A stretch of 32,175 bases of DNA, taken from assembly GCA_964562455.1 (NCBI GenBank), contig CAZLTN010000058.1, positions 1 through 32,175 on the forward strand, in the 5' to 3' direction. The position numbers and the translations under genes were made by a program. The stretch is from Ravibacter sp964562455 (lineage in GTDB: Bacteria > Bacteroidota > Bacteroidia > Cytophagales > Spirosomataceae). This document shows, piece by piece, positions 15,994-24,900 of the stretch; position 1 is the first letter of the stretch, and every line of letters starts with the position of its first letter. The notes below the pieces were generated by a model. That model had not been told where the DNA came from. It saw nothing but the letters and a program-made list of their open reading frames with translations, and made no database searches.

Positions 15994-18465
15994 ATGCGTT
16001 TCAAACTCTTTGCCGGAGCAGCTCTTCTTTCCCTTTCCTGCTCCACCCAAAAACAGGAATCTCCTTCCCTGCCGCCTTCCTTCAGCGGAATCTATCCTCA
16101 CCTGGCCATGTACAACAGCCAGGGAGAGGCAGGTACCGGTGCCGTAGTACCCTGGGCCGACCGGCTCTGGGTAGTTACTTACGGGCCGCATGTCCCTTTC
16201 GGTTCGGACGATAAATTGTATGAGATCACACCCGATCTTCAGCAAATTGTAAGGGAGGAAAGCATCGGAGGTACACCGGCCAACCGGATGATCCACAGGG
16301 AAAGCAACCAGTTATTTATTGGTCCCTATGCTATAGATGCCGAAAGAAACGTACGGGCGATCCCTTACGACAAGATGCCGGGCCGTCCCACAGGCAACGC
16401 CAGGCACCTCACCGACCCGGCAGGAAAAATCTATTCCGCCTCCATGGAAGAAGGTTTCTATGAGGTCGATGTAAAAACCCTGGAACCGACCCTTCTTTAT
16501 GAGGACGGGAATGTAACCAATAAAAAAGGAAAGGATACTTCCGCCAACCAGGCAACCGCCCTTCTCGACGGCGCGCACGGTAAAGGCGTCTATTCCGGCC
16601 AGGGCGTGCTGGTGTATTCCAACAACGGCGAATCAGGGAAAAAAGCGCTGGAACAGTTTGATATCGAGTCCGGGTCGCTCTCCGAATGGGACGGCAAAAA
16701 CTGGAAAACGGTACGCCGCAACCAGTTTGTGGAAGTCACCGGTCCCGGCGGTATTTACGGCAATACTAACCCCGAAACCGATCCGATCTGGACTACCGGG
16801 TGGGATCACAAATCGGTATTGCTCGGCGTCCGGGATTCGGGCAAATGGTCTTTTTACAGGCTCCCCAAGGCAAGCCACAGCTACGACGGCGCCCACGGAT
16901 GGAATACCGAATGGCCACGGATACGGGACGTGGGCACTCCTGAGAACCCCGATTACCTGATGACCATGCACGGCCTGTTCTGGAAATTCCCGGCAACGTT
17001 TACGTCCGCGAACTCTGCCGGTATCCGCCCCCGCTCAGCCTACCTCAAAGTAATCGGCGACTATACCCGCTGGAGAGATCAGCTCGTGTTCGGATGTGAC
17101 GACTCGGCCCAAAAGGAGTTTTTGAACAAGCGTAAATTAAAGGGCGGTATCGAAGGTCCCGGACAGTCTAACTCCAATCTTTGGTTCACCTCTACTGAGC
17201 AACCGGATCAGCTCGGCCCGAACACTGCCGAGGGGGCAGTCTGGCTGTCGGAGAACGTACCCGCCGGGCAGGCCTCGGAACCCTTCCTCTTTACCGGGTG
17301 GGATCAACGCTCCGCCTGGCTCGCCAACGAAGGGACGCAGGAGGTAGAGTTTGTGTTCGAAGCCGATGTAAAGGGTAACAACCAGTGGACGGAGGTGCAC
17401 AGGACAAAGCTTGCAGGTAAAAGCGAAACAAATATTGTCTTTACTTCCAGCCAGAAAGGCGAATGGGTCCGGGTAAAAACGGACAAGACTACCAAGGCAA
17501 CGCTGCACTTTTCTTACACCGATACCAGCCGATTCAAATCAAAACAAGACAGACTGTTCACGGGGCTGGCAGGCGCTGCCTCGGCTACCTACCAGGGAGG
17601 CCTGCTGTATGGGTTGGGAAATAACCGTCGCGTGCTCGGCATACTGGCCGGGAATATTTCCAACGGAAAGTTTGAAGAGTCGGGCTACTATGAGCTTGAC
17701 GGGACCATGAAGCTTGTCAGGAAGGAAGACGACAGCACTGCTACGTTTATCCGCGAGAAATTCGTGATCCCTTCCAACGTTGTGACGGTTGAAAGTTCTT
17801 CTGTGCTGGTCGTAGACGATAAAGGCCGGAGGTGGAGGCTGCCATTAGGCAACCCGGCTCTTACGGATCTGACCAACCGCGCCGCTACCAGGATATGCCG
17901 CGAAGTCGCTACAGAGCGCGACCTGCTCAATCTCCACGGAACTTTCTATGAGCTGCCGGCCGAAAATGCCGACGGATTAGCCAAAGTAAGGCCGGTAGCC
18001 ACTCACAACCTGCCGATCCACGACTACGCTTCTTACAGGGGATTGCTCATCATGACAGGCGTCGAAAACGGGAAAAGCAATAATTCAAGAATTATCCGTT
18101 CGGAAGACGGTGCCGCCAGCGTCTGGGCAGGTACGATCGACGACCTCTGGGAATTCGGCAAACCCGTAGGCGAAGGCGGCCCGTGGAAAGACAGCCGGGT
18201 TAAAGCCGGCGTGCCGTCAGACCCTTACCTGATCGGTTTCTACGATAAGAAAAGCCTGAAGCTTTCTCACAACAGCCCCCGGGCCGTCACCTTTAAAATA
18301 CAGGTAGAGCCCATCGGTCACGGCCCGTGGATGAACTATAAAGAAGTGTCGGTCAAAAACGGCGAAACGTTTGAATTTACTTTCCCCGAAGGGTTCCAGT
18401 CGCGATGGATACGGTTTGCAGCCGATCAGGACTGTGAAGCGACGGCGTGGCTGACCTATAAGTAG
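15994..18465 (+). CDS. Exported propeller-like lipoprotein of unknown family, copy 2
   Basis: An 823-residue paralogue of the preceding protein, starting 24 bases after it. Shared blocks include SGIYPHL/SGVYPHL, GAVVPWA, SDKLYEI/SDKLYAI, GGTPANRMIHRES, KMPGR, VTGPGGIYG and PKASHSYDG. The N-terminus MRFKLFAGAALLSLSCSTQK looks like a lipoprotein signal with C16, so this copy is probably membrane-anchored while copy 1 is soluble. It has the same internal duplication (about 284-508 and 611-823), with strongest matches in RLP, HG-F/YELP, LW/VWAG--DDLWEFG and FPEGFQSRWIRF. Compared with copy 1 it has an extra stretch around GNVTNKKGKDTSANQAT. It is the last gene of the first locus; hairpins follow. 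Function is unknown, with the same inference as for copy 1. Confidence 0.85.
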   Translation: MRFKLFAGAALLSLSCSTQKQESPSLPPSFSGIYPHLAMYNSQGEAGTGAVVPWADRLWVVTYGPHVPFGSDDKLYEITPDLQQIVREESIGGTPANRMIHRESNQLFIGPYAIDAERNVRAIPYDKMPGRPTGNARHLTDPAGKIYSASMEEGFYEVDVKTLEPTLLYEDGNVTNKKGKDTSANQATALLDGAHGKGVYSGQGVLVYSNNGESGKKALEQFDIESGSLSEWDGKNWKTVRRNQFVEVTGPGGIYGNTNPETDPIWTTGWDHKSVLLGVRDSGKWSFYRLPKASHSYDGAHGWNTEWPRIRDVGTPENPDYLMTMHGLFWKFPATFTSANSAGIRPRSAYLKVIGDYTRWRDQLVFGCDDSAQKEFLNKRKLKGGIEGPGQSNSNLWFTSTEQPDQLGPNTAEGAVWLSENVPAGQASEPFLFTGWDQRSAWLANEGTQEVEFVFEADVKGNNQWTEVHRTKLAGKSETNIVFTSSQKGEWVRVKTDKTTKATLHFSYTDTSRFKSKQDRLFTGLAGAASATYQGGLLYGLGNNRRVLGILAGNISNGKFEESGYYELDGTMKLVRKEDDSTATFIREKFVIPSNVVTVESSSVLVVDDKGRRWRLPLGNPALTDLTNRAATRICREVATERDLLNLHGTFYELPAENADGLAKVRPVATHNLPIHDYASYRGLLIMTGVENGKSNNSRIIRSEDGAASVWAGTIDDLWEFGKPVGEGGPWKDSRVKAGVPSDPYLIGFYDKKSLKLSHNSPRAVTFKIQVEPIGHGPWMNYKEVSVKNGETFEFTFPEGFQSRWIRFAADQDCEATAWLTYK

Positions 18466-18474
18466 GCCGGGCAG

Positions 18475-18518
18475 CCCTCCCACCGTCTTCGGACCGGGTC
18501 GCGTAGACGGTGGGAGGG
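18475..18518 (+). terminator. Strong hairpin 1 after the first locus
   Basis: CCCTCCCACCGTCT (18475-18488) and AGACGGTGGGAGGG (18505-18518) are a perfect 14-bp stem with a 16-base loop, starting 10 bases after the stop codon. There is no T tract, so it may protect mRNA 3' ends as well as slow transcription. Confidence 0.65.
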
Positions 18519-18526
18519 TGATATCC

Positions 18527-18569
18527 GGTCTCTGACGGGTTTAATCGCCACAATAACCGGTCAGAGACC
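18527..18569 (+). terminator. Strong hairpin 2 after the first locus
   Basis: GGTCTCTGACGGGT (18527-18540) pairs with ACCGGTCAGAGACC (18556-18569), a 14-bp stem with one mismatch and a 15-base loop. Together with the preceding GGGAGGGTGAT it forms the first half of an imperfect direct repeat seen again before hairpin 3. Confidence 0.55.
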
Positions 18570-18585
18570 CGCCTTCACGATTCCT

Positions 18586-18635
18586 CCGCCGGAGACGGGG
18601 AAGAGCGGGGGAGGGTGATGCCTGGTCTCCGGCGG
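18586..18635 (+). terminator. Strong hairpin 3 after the first locus
   Basis: CCGCCGGAGAC (18586-18596) and GTCTCCGGCGG (18625-18635) form a perfect 11-bp stem, extendable outward by a G-T wobble and a G-C pair. The 28-base loop contains GGGAGGGTGAT again. ATAATAAAAAATCTTTTTGG follows. It is the last barrier before the GntR gene promoter. Confidence 0.55.
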
Positions 18636-18663
18636 GGATAATAAAAAATCTTTTTGGTCTAGT

Positions 18664-18702
18664 CTGGTTTGTCTTGCTTCTTCAAAATTATTTATATTTT
18701 TG
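18664..18702 (+). promoter_or_regulatory. Promoter of the GntR-type regulator with overlapping candidate operator
   Basis: CTGGTTTGT (18664-18672) is followed by one base, TTG (18674-18676, -33 element), an 18-base spacer and TATTTTTG (18695-18702, -7 element, full match to TAnnTTTG). The same arrangement, with a 19-base spacer, occurs before the gene at 19923. Transcription would begin near 18709, which rules out the upstream TTG at 18700 as the start codon. The motif position suggests autoregulation (inference). Confidence 0.6.
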
Positions 18703-18738
18703 TTCAAAATTCAGATCCAATACAATCGCCGCCCGTCA

Positions 18739-19749
18739 GTGAACCAGGAGTATACTATTCAGGATAAAGCCAGGATGAAATATCTGCAACTGGCGGAATC
18801 GATTATCGCGCAGATCAAAAACGGGGAGCTCAATATCGGCGACCAGCTCCCTTCCGTCAATCAATTGTCATCGGCATACGCGATGAGCAAGAGCACGGTC
18901 CTGATGGGCTTGAACCATTTAAGTGAGAAAGGGATAATAGAAGCGGTATACCGGAAGGGATATTTTGTAAGGAAAAGCAGCGTAGACCACGATTACCGTA
19001 TTTTCTTTCTCATGGATAAGATTACGGTTTTTAAGGAAGAGCTCTACCAGGCCTTTTTCAACCGGCTGAAAGACCGGGCCGACATCGATGTCTATTTCCA
19101 TAATCATAACTACCGGATCTTCGAAAGGCTTATCCTTGAAAACCTTCATAACTATACGCATTTCGTGATCATCCCGATACTAAAGGAAGACGTGACCGGG
19201 ACGCTCAACCAGATACCTCCCGACAAGAGGATCATCCTCGACTACAACCAGGAAGGACTGACCGGAAACTATTCGGCGGTTTACCAGGATTTTGCCGGCG
19301 ACCTCTATTCGGCCCTCCGGGAAGTACGCGACCGGATTGAAAAATACCGGCGCCTCGTGCTCGTGTTGCCGGATAATATCTATTACGGGCATCTTGTCAG
19401 GCAGGGATTTGAAAAATACTGCAGTGAGTTCGGACAAGCCAGCACCATCATATCCAAAGTGAACGCGGATAACTTTGCTTCCGGAGACGTCTACATTACA
19501 CTTAACCGCTACGATATAGACGATGTCAATATAATCAAAGAGATCCACAGGCGTAAGCTACGGCTCGGGAAAGATGTAGGGCTGATCTCCTATAACGATC
19601 TCTATATGAAGGAAGTGCTGGAAGGAGGCATTACGGTGATCAGCGCCGATTTTACCCGGATGGGAGAAGAGGCCGCTGCCCTGATAAATGAGAACAGGAC
19701 TGCCAAAATCAAGAGCCCGAGCAAGCTGATTATCCGCTCGTCGCTATAA
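18739..19749 (+). CDS. GntR-type regulator with LacI-like sugar-sensor domain
   Basis: A transcription regulator of 336 residues from the GTG at 18739. The ATG at 18775 is the alternative start, but YTIQDKARMKYLQLAESI matches the usual family N-terminus that precedes that ATG. The winged helix lies at about residues 12-75 (YLQLAESIIAQIKNGELNIG, then DQLPSVNQLSSAYAMSKSTV). The rest resembles a periplasmic-binding-protein fold as in LacI repressors: RIFFLMDK, HFVIIPI, RLVLVLPDN and DVGLISYNDLYMKEVLEGGI. Regulators of this architecture control sugar use in Bacteroidetes and bind a sugar or sugar phosphate. It lies at the head of the second locus, and its own promoter and the two downstream intergenic regions share CTGGTYTGT motifs, so it probably controls this locus. 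Confidence 0.88.
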   Translation: MNQEYTIQDKARMKYLQLAESIIAQIKNGELNIGDQLPSVNQLSSAYAMSKSTVLMGLNHLSEKGIIEAVYRKGYFVRKSSVDHDYRIFFLMDKITVFKEELYQAFFNRLKDRADIDVYFHNHNYRIFERLILENLHNYTHFVIIPILKEDVTGTLNQIPPDKRIILDYNQEGLTGNYSAVYQDFAGDLYSALREVRDRIEKYRRLVLVLPDNIYYGHLVRQGFEKYCSEFGQASTIISKVNADNFASGDVYITLNRYDIDDVNIIKEIHRRKLRLGKDVGLISYNDLYMKEVLEGGITVISADFTRMGEEAAALINENRTAKIKSPSKLIIRSSL

Positions 19750-19760
19750 ACATTTTTTAT

Positions 19761-19790
19761 TGATCTGTACTGGTTTGTATTGGTTTGTTT
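19761..19790 (+). promoter_or_regulatory. Three helically phased 10-bp repeats, candidate operator array
   Basis: TGATCTGTAC, TGGTTTGTAT and TGGTTTGTTT follow one another without a gap, so equivalent bases recur every 10 bp on one face of the helix. The second and third units contain the shared (C/T)TGGTTTGT motif at 19770-19778 and 19780-19788. The array overlaps the -33 element of the downstream promoter, as an operator for repression would. Confidence 0.6.
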
Positions 19791-19809
19791 TAAATTGTCA
19801 ATATATTTG
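19780..19809 (+). promoter_or_regulatory. Promoter upstream of the sialidase-fold gene
   Basis: TTG at 19780-19782, a 19-base spacer and TATATTTG at 19802-19809 match the Bacteroidetes promoter form. Transcription would start near 19816, giving a leader of about 107 bases that contains another motif copy. Confidence 0.6.
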
Positions 19810-19885
19810 TGTCAGATATTATAAAAATAGACCGTTTAGTACAAAAAAATCAAATGTTGTAAGCTATACCGATTTTATTCATAAT

Positions 19886-19899
19886 CTGGTTTGGTCTGT
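19886..19899 (+). promoter_or_regulatory. Candidate operator in the leader of the sialidase-fold gene
   Basis: CTGGTTTGG (19886-19894) overlaps TTGGTCTGT (19891-19899). Both are one base off the CTGGTYTGT motif shared with sites upstream of the regulator and of the second SusC. Confidence 0.5.
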
Positions 19900-19922
19900 T
19901 CTATTTAAATGAAGAAATTATT

Positions 19923-21089
19923 ATGAAACGCTACTGTTCCCCTGGCATCGTCTTTTATATCACCGTACTTGCCGGGATAGCCCGGGACTTGCCTGCACAG
20001 GAATCAGGACTGTTTACTACACCGCAAACCGTCGTCTCTCAAACCCTGCTGGCCCACAAAAACCTGGAAGGGAAAAACTACCTCGCCTTTCCTGCTTTGC
20101 TTCGACTGAGTGACGAAAAAGTGCTTATTACTTTCAAACGCGGCACATCCCATGGCTCGGACCGCGAGGCCGATTGTGACGCGCTCGTATTTAACACAGT
20201 AACCAACCGGGTAACAGATCATTTCAGGCTGGGGAGCATTCCGGCAAAAAAATTCCAACTGACCGTCCCGATGAAAACTGCCGACGGGGCCATCCGCCTG
20301 TATACCGATATGCAGAACCAGGGGCAGGACAACAAGAATTACCGCGAAGGCATGCATTATTCCACGCTGAAAGCCGACGGCAGGAGCACGGAAGAATGGA
20401 AACGGCTCCCGGAGATAGGCGGGATTGAATACGGATACCCGTTCGATTTTATAGTCGAGGGTAAAACCGTCTATATGCTGACCATGTCTTTCGGCTACCG
20501 CCCGGGCAGCACGTGGTCGGTTGCAGTGCTGCGCTCGGACGATGGAACGGCTACCTGGAAATTCGTAAAAGATATTACCGCAGCCCTGGGTGGAGGTCCC
20601 ATCAACGAAAGCAGCTTCGTAAGAGCAGGAAGCGATTTTCTTATTGTCTGCAGAGGTTACCCCGGGCAAAGCACGCGTATCGCACGGTTTGACAAGAGTT
20701 TTAACCTCCTGAAGGTAGCCGACCTGACAGGAAGCGACAAGTCACTTAGCAATTACATAGGCTGGCCGCGTATTTTCCTGAGAGACGGACAGGCATACGT
20801 GCTGGGCAGGATCTGGCCTAATCTGCCCGGACAACCCTTACCTAACGGCATGAAGGATAGCAGGCTTGGATTGGTCCGCATAGATTTGCAATCGCTGACC
20901 GTAACAAACGTGTCGTTACTGGACAATGCCGACGGCCTGCTTCCTGTTAAAGACGCTTATTACGCAGCCCCGTATTGGCAGAAAACCGGGGATGAAACCT
21001 GGTTCAATACCATCACCTACCGCTCTGCCGGGGCGGCTGAAGCACCCGATATCATCCGTCTCGCTTTCCGGTGGGAAGAAGTAAAGTAA
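19923..21089 (+). CDS. Secreted sialidase-fold (BNR-type) beta-propeller protein
   Basis: A 388-residue exported protein with a signal peptide ending near LPAQ-ESG (about residue 26). It shows repeated propeller strands: AFPALLRLSDEKVLITFKRG, FQLTVPMKTADGAIRLYTDM, SVAVLRSDDGTATWKFVKDI, GPINESSFVRAGSDFLIVCR and NYIGWPRIFLRDGQAYVLGR. The GWPR and DG-- turns are typical of the exo-sialidase/BNR superfamily, where a conserved Arg, Glu or Tyr set would be catalytic. The superfamily includes sialidases, other hydrolases and polysaccharide lyases, so the reaction is open. It is probably co-transcribed with the hydrolase 4 bases downstream. Its promoter carries the candidate operator array of the GntR-type regulator. 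Confidence 0.72.
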   Translation: MKRYCSPGIVFYITVLAGIARDLPAQESGLFTTPQTVVSQTLLAHKNLEGKNYLAFPALLRLSDEKVLITFKRGTSHGSDREADCDALVFNTVTNRVTDHFRLGSIPAKKFQLTVPMKTADGAIRLYTDMQNQGQDNKNYREGMHYSTLKADGRSTEEWKRLPEIGGIEYGYPFDFIVEGKTVYMLTMSFGYRPGSTWSVAVLRSDDGTATWKFVKDITAALGGGPINESSFVRAGSDFLIVCRGYPGQSTRIARFDKSFNLLKVADLTGSDKSLSNYIGWPRIFLRDGQAYVLGRIWPNLPGQPLPNGMKDSRLGLVRIDLQSLTVTNVSLLDNADGLLPVKDAYYAAPYWQKTGDETWFNTITYRSAGAAEAPDIIRLAFRWEEVK

Positions 21090-21093
21090 TCTC

Positions 21094-21864
21094 ATGAACA
21101 AATACCTGGTTTTCCTTCTTTCGGGACTCTGGCCGTTTAACGCTTGTACACAGACAGTTACAGAGCGGTTCGAACGGCTGAACGGCCGCCCGGTCTACAT
21201 CGCGTGGGAAGGCGTAATACATGGTAAGCCCGTGCCTGTGCTGCTGGCGCTTCACGGGAGCGGCAGGTCAGCCGAAAGCTATGCCCCGGGCTCTCAGCAA
21301 AGCGTCCCGTTTTATGTCCGCCAGAGAGATCTCGCGTTGCAGGCGGGATATTTGTTCGTATCGATATCCAACGGAAAAGATACCTGGGGAACCGACGAGG
21401 GCATGAACGCGATCCTGGACCTGGTCCGCTTTGTGAGAAAAGAGTACCAGGTAAAAGAAAAATGGGCACTCTGGGCCAGCTCGGCCGGCGGCGTCATGCT
21501 GGGCCGTATTGTCAGGTACCACCCGGACCTGGTCTGTAAAGCGCTGGGCACATTTCCTGTCTACGACCTGAAAGACAGCTATCAAAGCCTGAAAAGCGCA
21601 AAGGAAGCCTGGGCGTCGGCAGAAGCCTTCAGCAAAATCGATCCCTCAGGGTACCCGGACGCCTTTGTCAAAATCCCTTACCTGGTCTTCCATGAAAGTG
21701 ATGACAAGGCAGTACCTCTTGAGAGGCACTCGGAACGGCTCCGCAGGGAAGTAAATGCCCTGGGAGGGAAAATATCCCTGCAGGTAGTCGACGGTGGCCA
21801 CAGCACTCAAAATTTCAGTCTCTATAACGATGATCTAATATTGAAATTTCTCGGCACACATTAA
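21094..21864 (+). CDS. Alpha/beta hydrolase lipoprotein, esterase/depolymerase-like
   Basis: A 256-residue alpha/beta hydrolase. The oxyanion-hole motif LLALHGSGRSAESY is at about residues 50-63. The nucleophile elbow is WASSAGGVMLGR with S130. Acid residue candidates are D203/D204 in FHESDDKAVP, and the histidine is H236 in VDGGHST. The elbow reads A-S-S-A-G where most relatives have G-X-S-X-G, so the first glycine is alanine. The N-terminus MNKYLVFLLSGLWPFNACTQ suggests a lipoprotein with C18. It most resembles PHB-depolymerase/feruloyl-esterase-type enzymes, so removal of acyl esters from a glycan is the likely job (inference). It lies 4 bases after the sialidase-fold gene. Confidence 0.78.
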   Translation: MNKYLVFLLSGLWPFNACTQTVTERFERLNGRPVYIAWEGVIHGKPVPVLLALHGSGRSAESYAPGSQQSVPFYVRQRDLALQAGYLFVSISNGKDTWGTDEGMNAILDLVRFVRKEYQVKEKWALWASSAGGVMLGRIVRYHPDLVCKALGTFPVYDLKDSYQSLKSAKEAWASAEAFSKIDPSGYPDAFVKIPYLVFHESDDKAVPLERHSERLRREVNALGGKISLQVVDGGHSTQNFSLYNDDLILKFLGTH

Positions 21865-21884
21865 ATTATTTTCCCTGTACTGTA

Positions 21885-21893
21885 CTGGTCTGT
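21885..21893 (+). promoter_or_regulatory. Candidate operator upstream of the second SusC
   Basis: CTGGTCTGT, preceded by CCCTGTACTGTA, lies 39 bases before the SusC ATG. It is the fourth intergenic appearance of the motif in this locus. A TAGTTTTT at 21906 is a poor -7 match, so the promoter itself is uncertain. Confidence 0.5.
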
Positions 21894-21931
21894 TTTAGGT
21901 TCAACTAGTTTTTTAAACCCAATTTCTCAAT

Positions 21932-24900
21932 ATGATGAAACCAGCAGGAATACTCCTTGGAAAAGGATGGAAAAACCGGTCGCAAGTTCTTGTCATCGGT
22001 ATCGTGATCTATTTATGCTGCCCGGGCGCCTGCTTTGCGCAGGCAGGCGACAGGCAGCAGGTATCCGGCAGGGTGATATCCTCCGGGAACGGTGAGGCAT
22101 TGCCCGGCGTGAACGTGATGATGAAGGGAAGCACGACAGGTACGGTTACGGATGTTTCCGGGAACTACCGGATCGAAGTTTCGGGAAATAACCCGGTCCT
22201 GGTTTTTTCCTTTATCGGCTTTCAGCAGCAGGAAATCCCGGTCAACCGGCAGACAATGATCGATGTGAGGCTGGAAACCGACGTACAATCTCTCGAACAG
22301 GTAGTCGTGATCGGTTACGGATCACAGAAAAGCACACGCGTTACGGGAGCAATAGCCAGTTTGAAGAGCACCGACCTGGAAGAGCGCCCCGTAGGCCGCC
22401 TCGATCAGGCCCTGATGGGAAAGCTCGCCGGGGTACAGGTACAGCAAACCAGCGGCTCTCCCGGCAAATCGCTGGCGGTAAAAGTGAGGGGTACCAGTTC
22501 TATCAATTTTTCAAATACTCCGCTGTATGTGGTAGATGGTTTTCCCATTTCAGGCGATCTCAATAACCTGAATACCCAGGATATCGAGTCTATCGAAGTC
22601 CTGAAAGACGCCGCATCCGCCGCTATCTACGGCTCGAGAGGCGCCAACGGGGTAGTATTGATCACCACCAAAGCAGGAAAAGAAGGAAAGCCTGTCATCC
22701 AGCTCGACATATCACGGGGTGTACAGACACGTTTCAGCCGTTACGATGTGCTCAACAGGGACGAATGGATCGAATATGCCGTCGAAGAAAGAAACAACAC
22801 CTGGATGCTGCAAGGCGGAAAGGCCTCCGATCCCAATTCGGCCAGGACCAACTCCAACTACTGGATAGACCCGGCCTGGCTGACCGATCCCGGTTCGTTG
22901 CCTGATAACGACTGGCAGGATATCGTAGACCGCACCGCGTCTGTATCGAATTACCAGCTTTCCGCCTCCGCTTCGACCGACAAATTCAAATATTACATCT
23001 CCGGTAATTATTTCAACCAGAACGGCATTATCATCGGGTCCGATTTTAAAAGAATGAATTTCAGGACCAACCTGGAATCGAAATTATCGAAGGTCGTCAA
23101 CGTGGGAATGAACTTTTCCGCCGGAACCTCCATCAGGAACGACCCGCAGACCGACTGGAACGGAGGGCCTGTCAGCCGCTCGCATATCATGCCTCCGGTA
23201 GTCGGGATCACGCAGCAGACCGAAAGCGGCGGCTATTATCCTTATGTGCTTTCGGCACTCATCAATCCGCTGGCTATGCTCAACGAGTACACCAATGAAA
23301 TCAAATCCAAGCAGTTCCTGGTCAATGCCTATGCCGATGTATTCCTGGGCAAAGGCCTGAAGCTGCGCTCTTCGTTCGGGACCGAGCAGCGTTCGGAAGA
23401 GACACTTTACTTCATTCCTAACAATATCAACCGCAACAACGGCGCCCAGGCTACCGCTACCAGTTCCGTTTTTGAAAGCTACCTTACGGAACACCTGCTG
23501 ACCTACAAGCTGACAAAATCTTCCTGGGACCTCGACCTGCTTGGCGGGTTCTCCTACCAGGAGGCCAAATCGGGTAACTGGGCCCTGACCAAAAGCGGGT
23601 TTGCCGACGACGAAGTCCGTACCCTCAATGCCGGTACCGTCCTCAACTCAGGGAGCTCCGACAAAACACTCTGGAACCTGATGTCCTTTTTCGGACGGGC
23701 TAACTTCTCTTTCAAAGACAAATACATGCTTGCCGCCACGATCCGGCGCGACGGGAGCTCCCGCTTCGGAAGAGACAACCGGTGGGGATGGTTCCCTTCC
23801 GCGTCGGCCGGATGGCGCATCCTGGAAGAGCCCTTTATGAAAGATATCAGTTGGATATCGGAGTTGAAATTGCGTGCCAGCTACGGGATAGCCGGGAATA
23901 ACAACATCGGCAACTTTGCCTCTATCGGAACGCTCGGGGCGGCCAATTATATAACCGGTACCGGTCAGCAAAAAATACCGGGCTATGGCCCTTCTTCATT
24001 CAGCAACACCATGCTGGGATGGGAGAAAACCACGACTACCGATATCGGCCTCGACCTCGGGATCTTCAGGAACCGCCTACAGGTAGGATTTGACTACTAC
24101 GTCGCCGACACAAAAGACCTCCTTCTGAATGTACAGATCCCGGAAGTAACCGGCTATACGACCGCGCTTCAGAACATCGGCAAAGTCAGGAACCGCGGTG
24201 TAGAGCTCGAGCTCACCTCCCTGAACATCGACAAGGCCTTCAAATGGACTTCCAGCTTCAACATCTCGGCAAACCGCAACAAAGTGCTGGAGCTCGGGCC
24301 TGACGGCAGCCCCGTTTATGGTACCAACGAAGGTTACAGGGTTACGATTACGCAGATCGGAAAGCCTATAGGCAGCTACTATATGCTGGAGCAGGAGGGC
24401 GTATTCATGAATCAGGAAGAGCTGGACTCGCATCCGCATTACCTGAGACAGAATGTAGGCGACATCAAATACAAGGACTACAATAAGGACGGGGTGATCA
24501 ACCAGGACGATATCCACATCGTAGGCGATGCATTCCCGGACTTTTTCTGGGGATTCAGGAACACCTTCTCCTATAAGGGATTCGATCTTTCGGTATTCAT
24601 GGACGGCCAGCAGGGAGTGAATATCCTCAACATCGCCAGCAGGTCCAACATGCAATCCCGCCAAAACGTATGGGGAATGTGGCGCGACCGCTGGCGCTCG
24701 CCCGAAAATCCCGGGAACGGAATGGTGCCCCGCGCGGCCGTCACCGACAACATGACCACCGCATCCAGCTTCTGGCTGTTCGACGGTTCCTACTGGGCTA
24801 TCCGCAATATCACACTTGGCTATAACATCCCTCCCGGGTTTCTCAGGAAAGTAAACTGGCTGAACGGGATACGTCTCTATTCCAGCGTGGACAACGTATT

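Noticed and set aside
18700..18738. N-terminal extension of the GntR-type regulator from the TTG at 18700
   Set aside because: That TTG is the end of the -7 promoter box, upstream of the likely transcription start, and the extra residues do not resemble the family.
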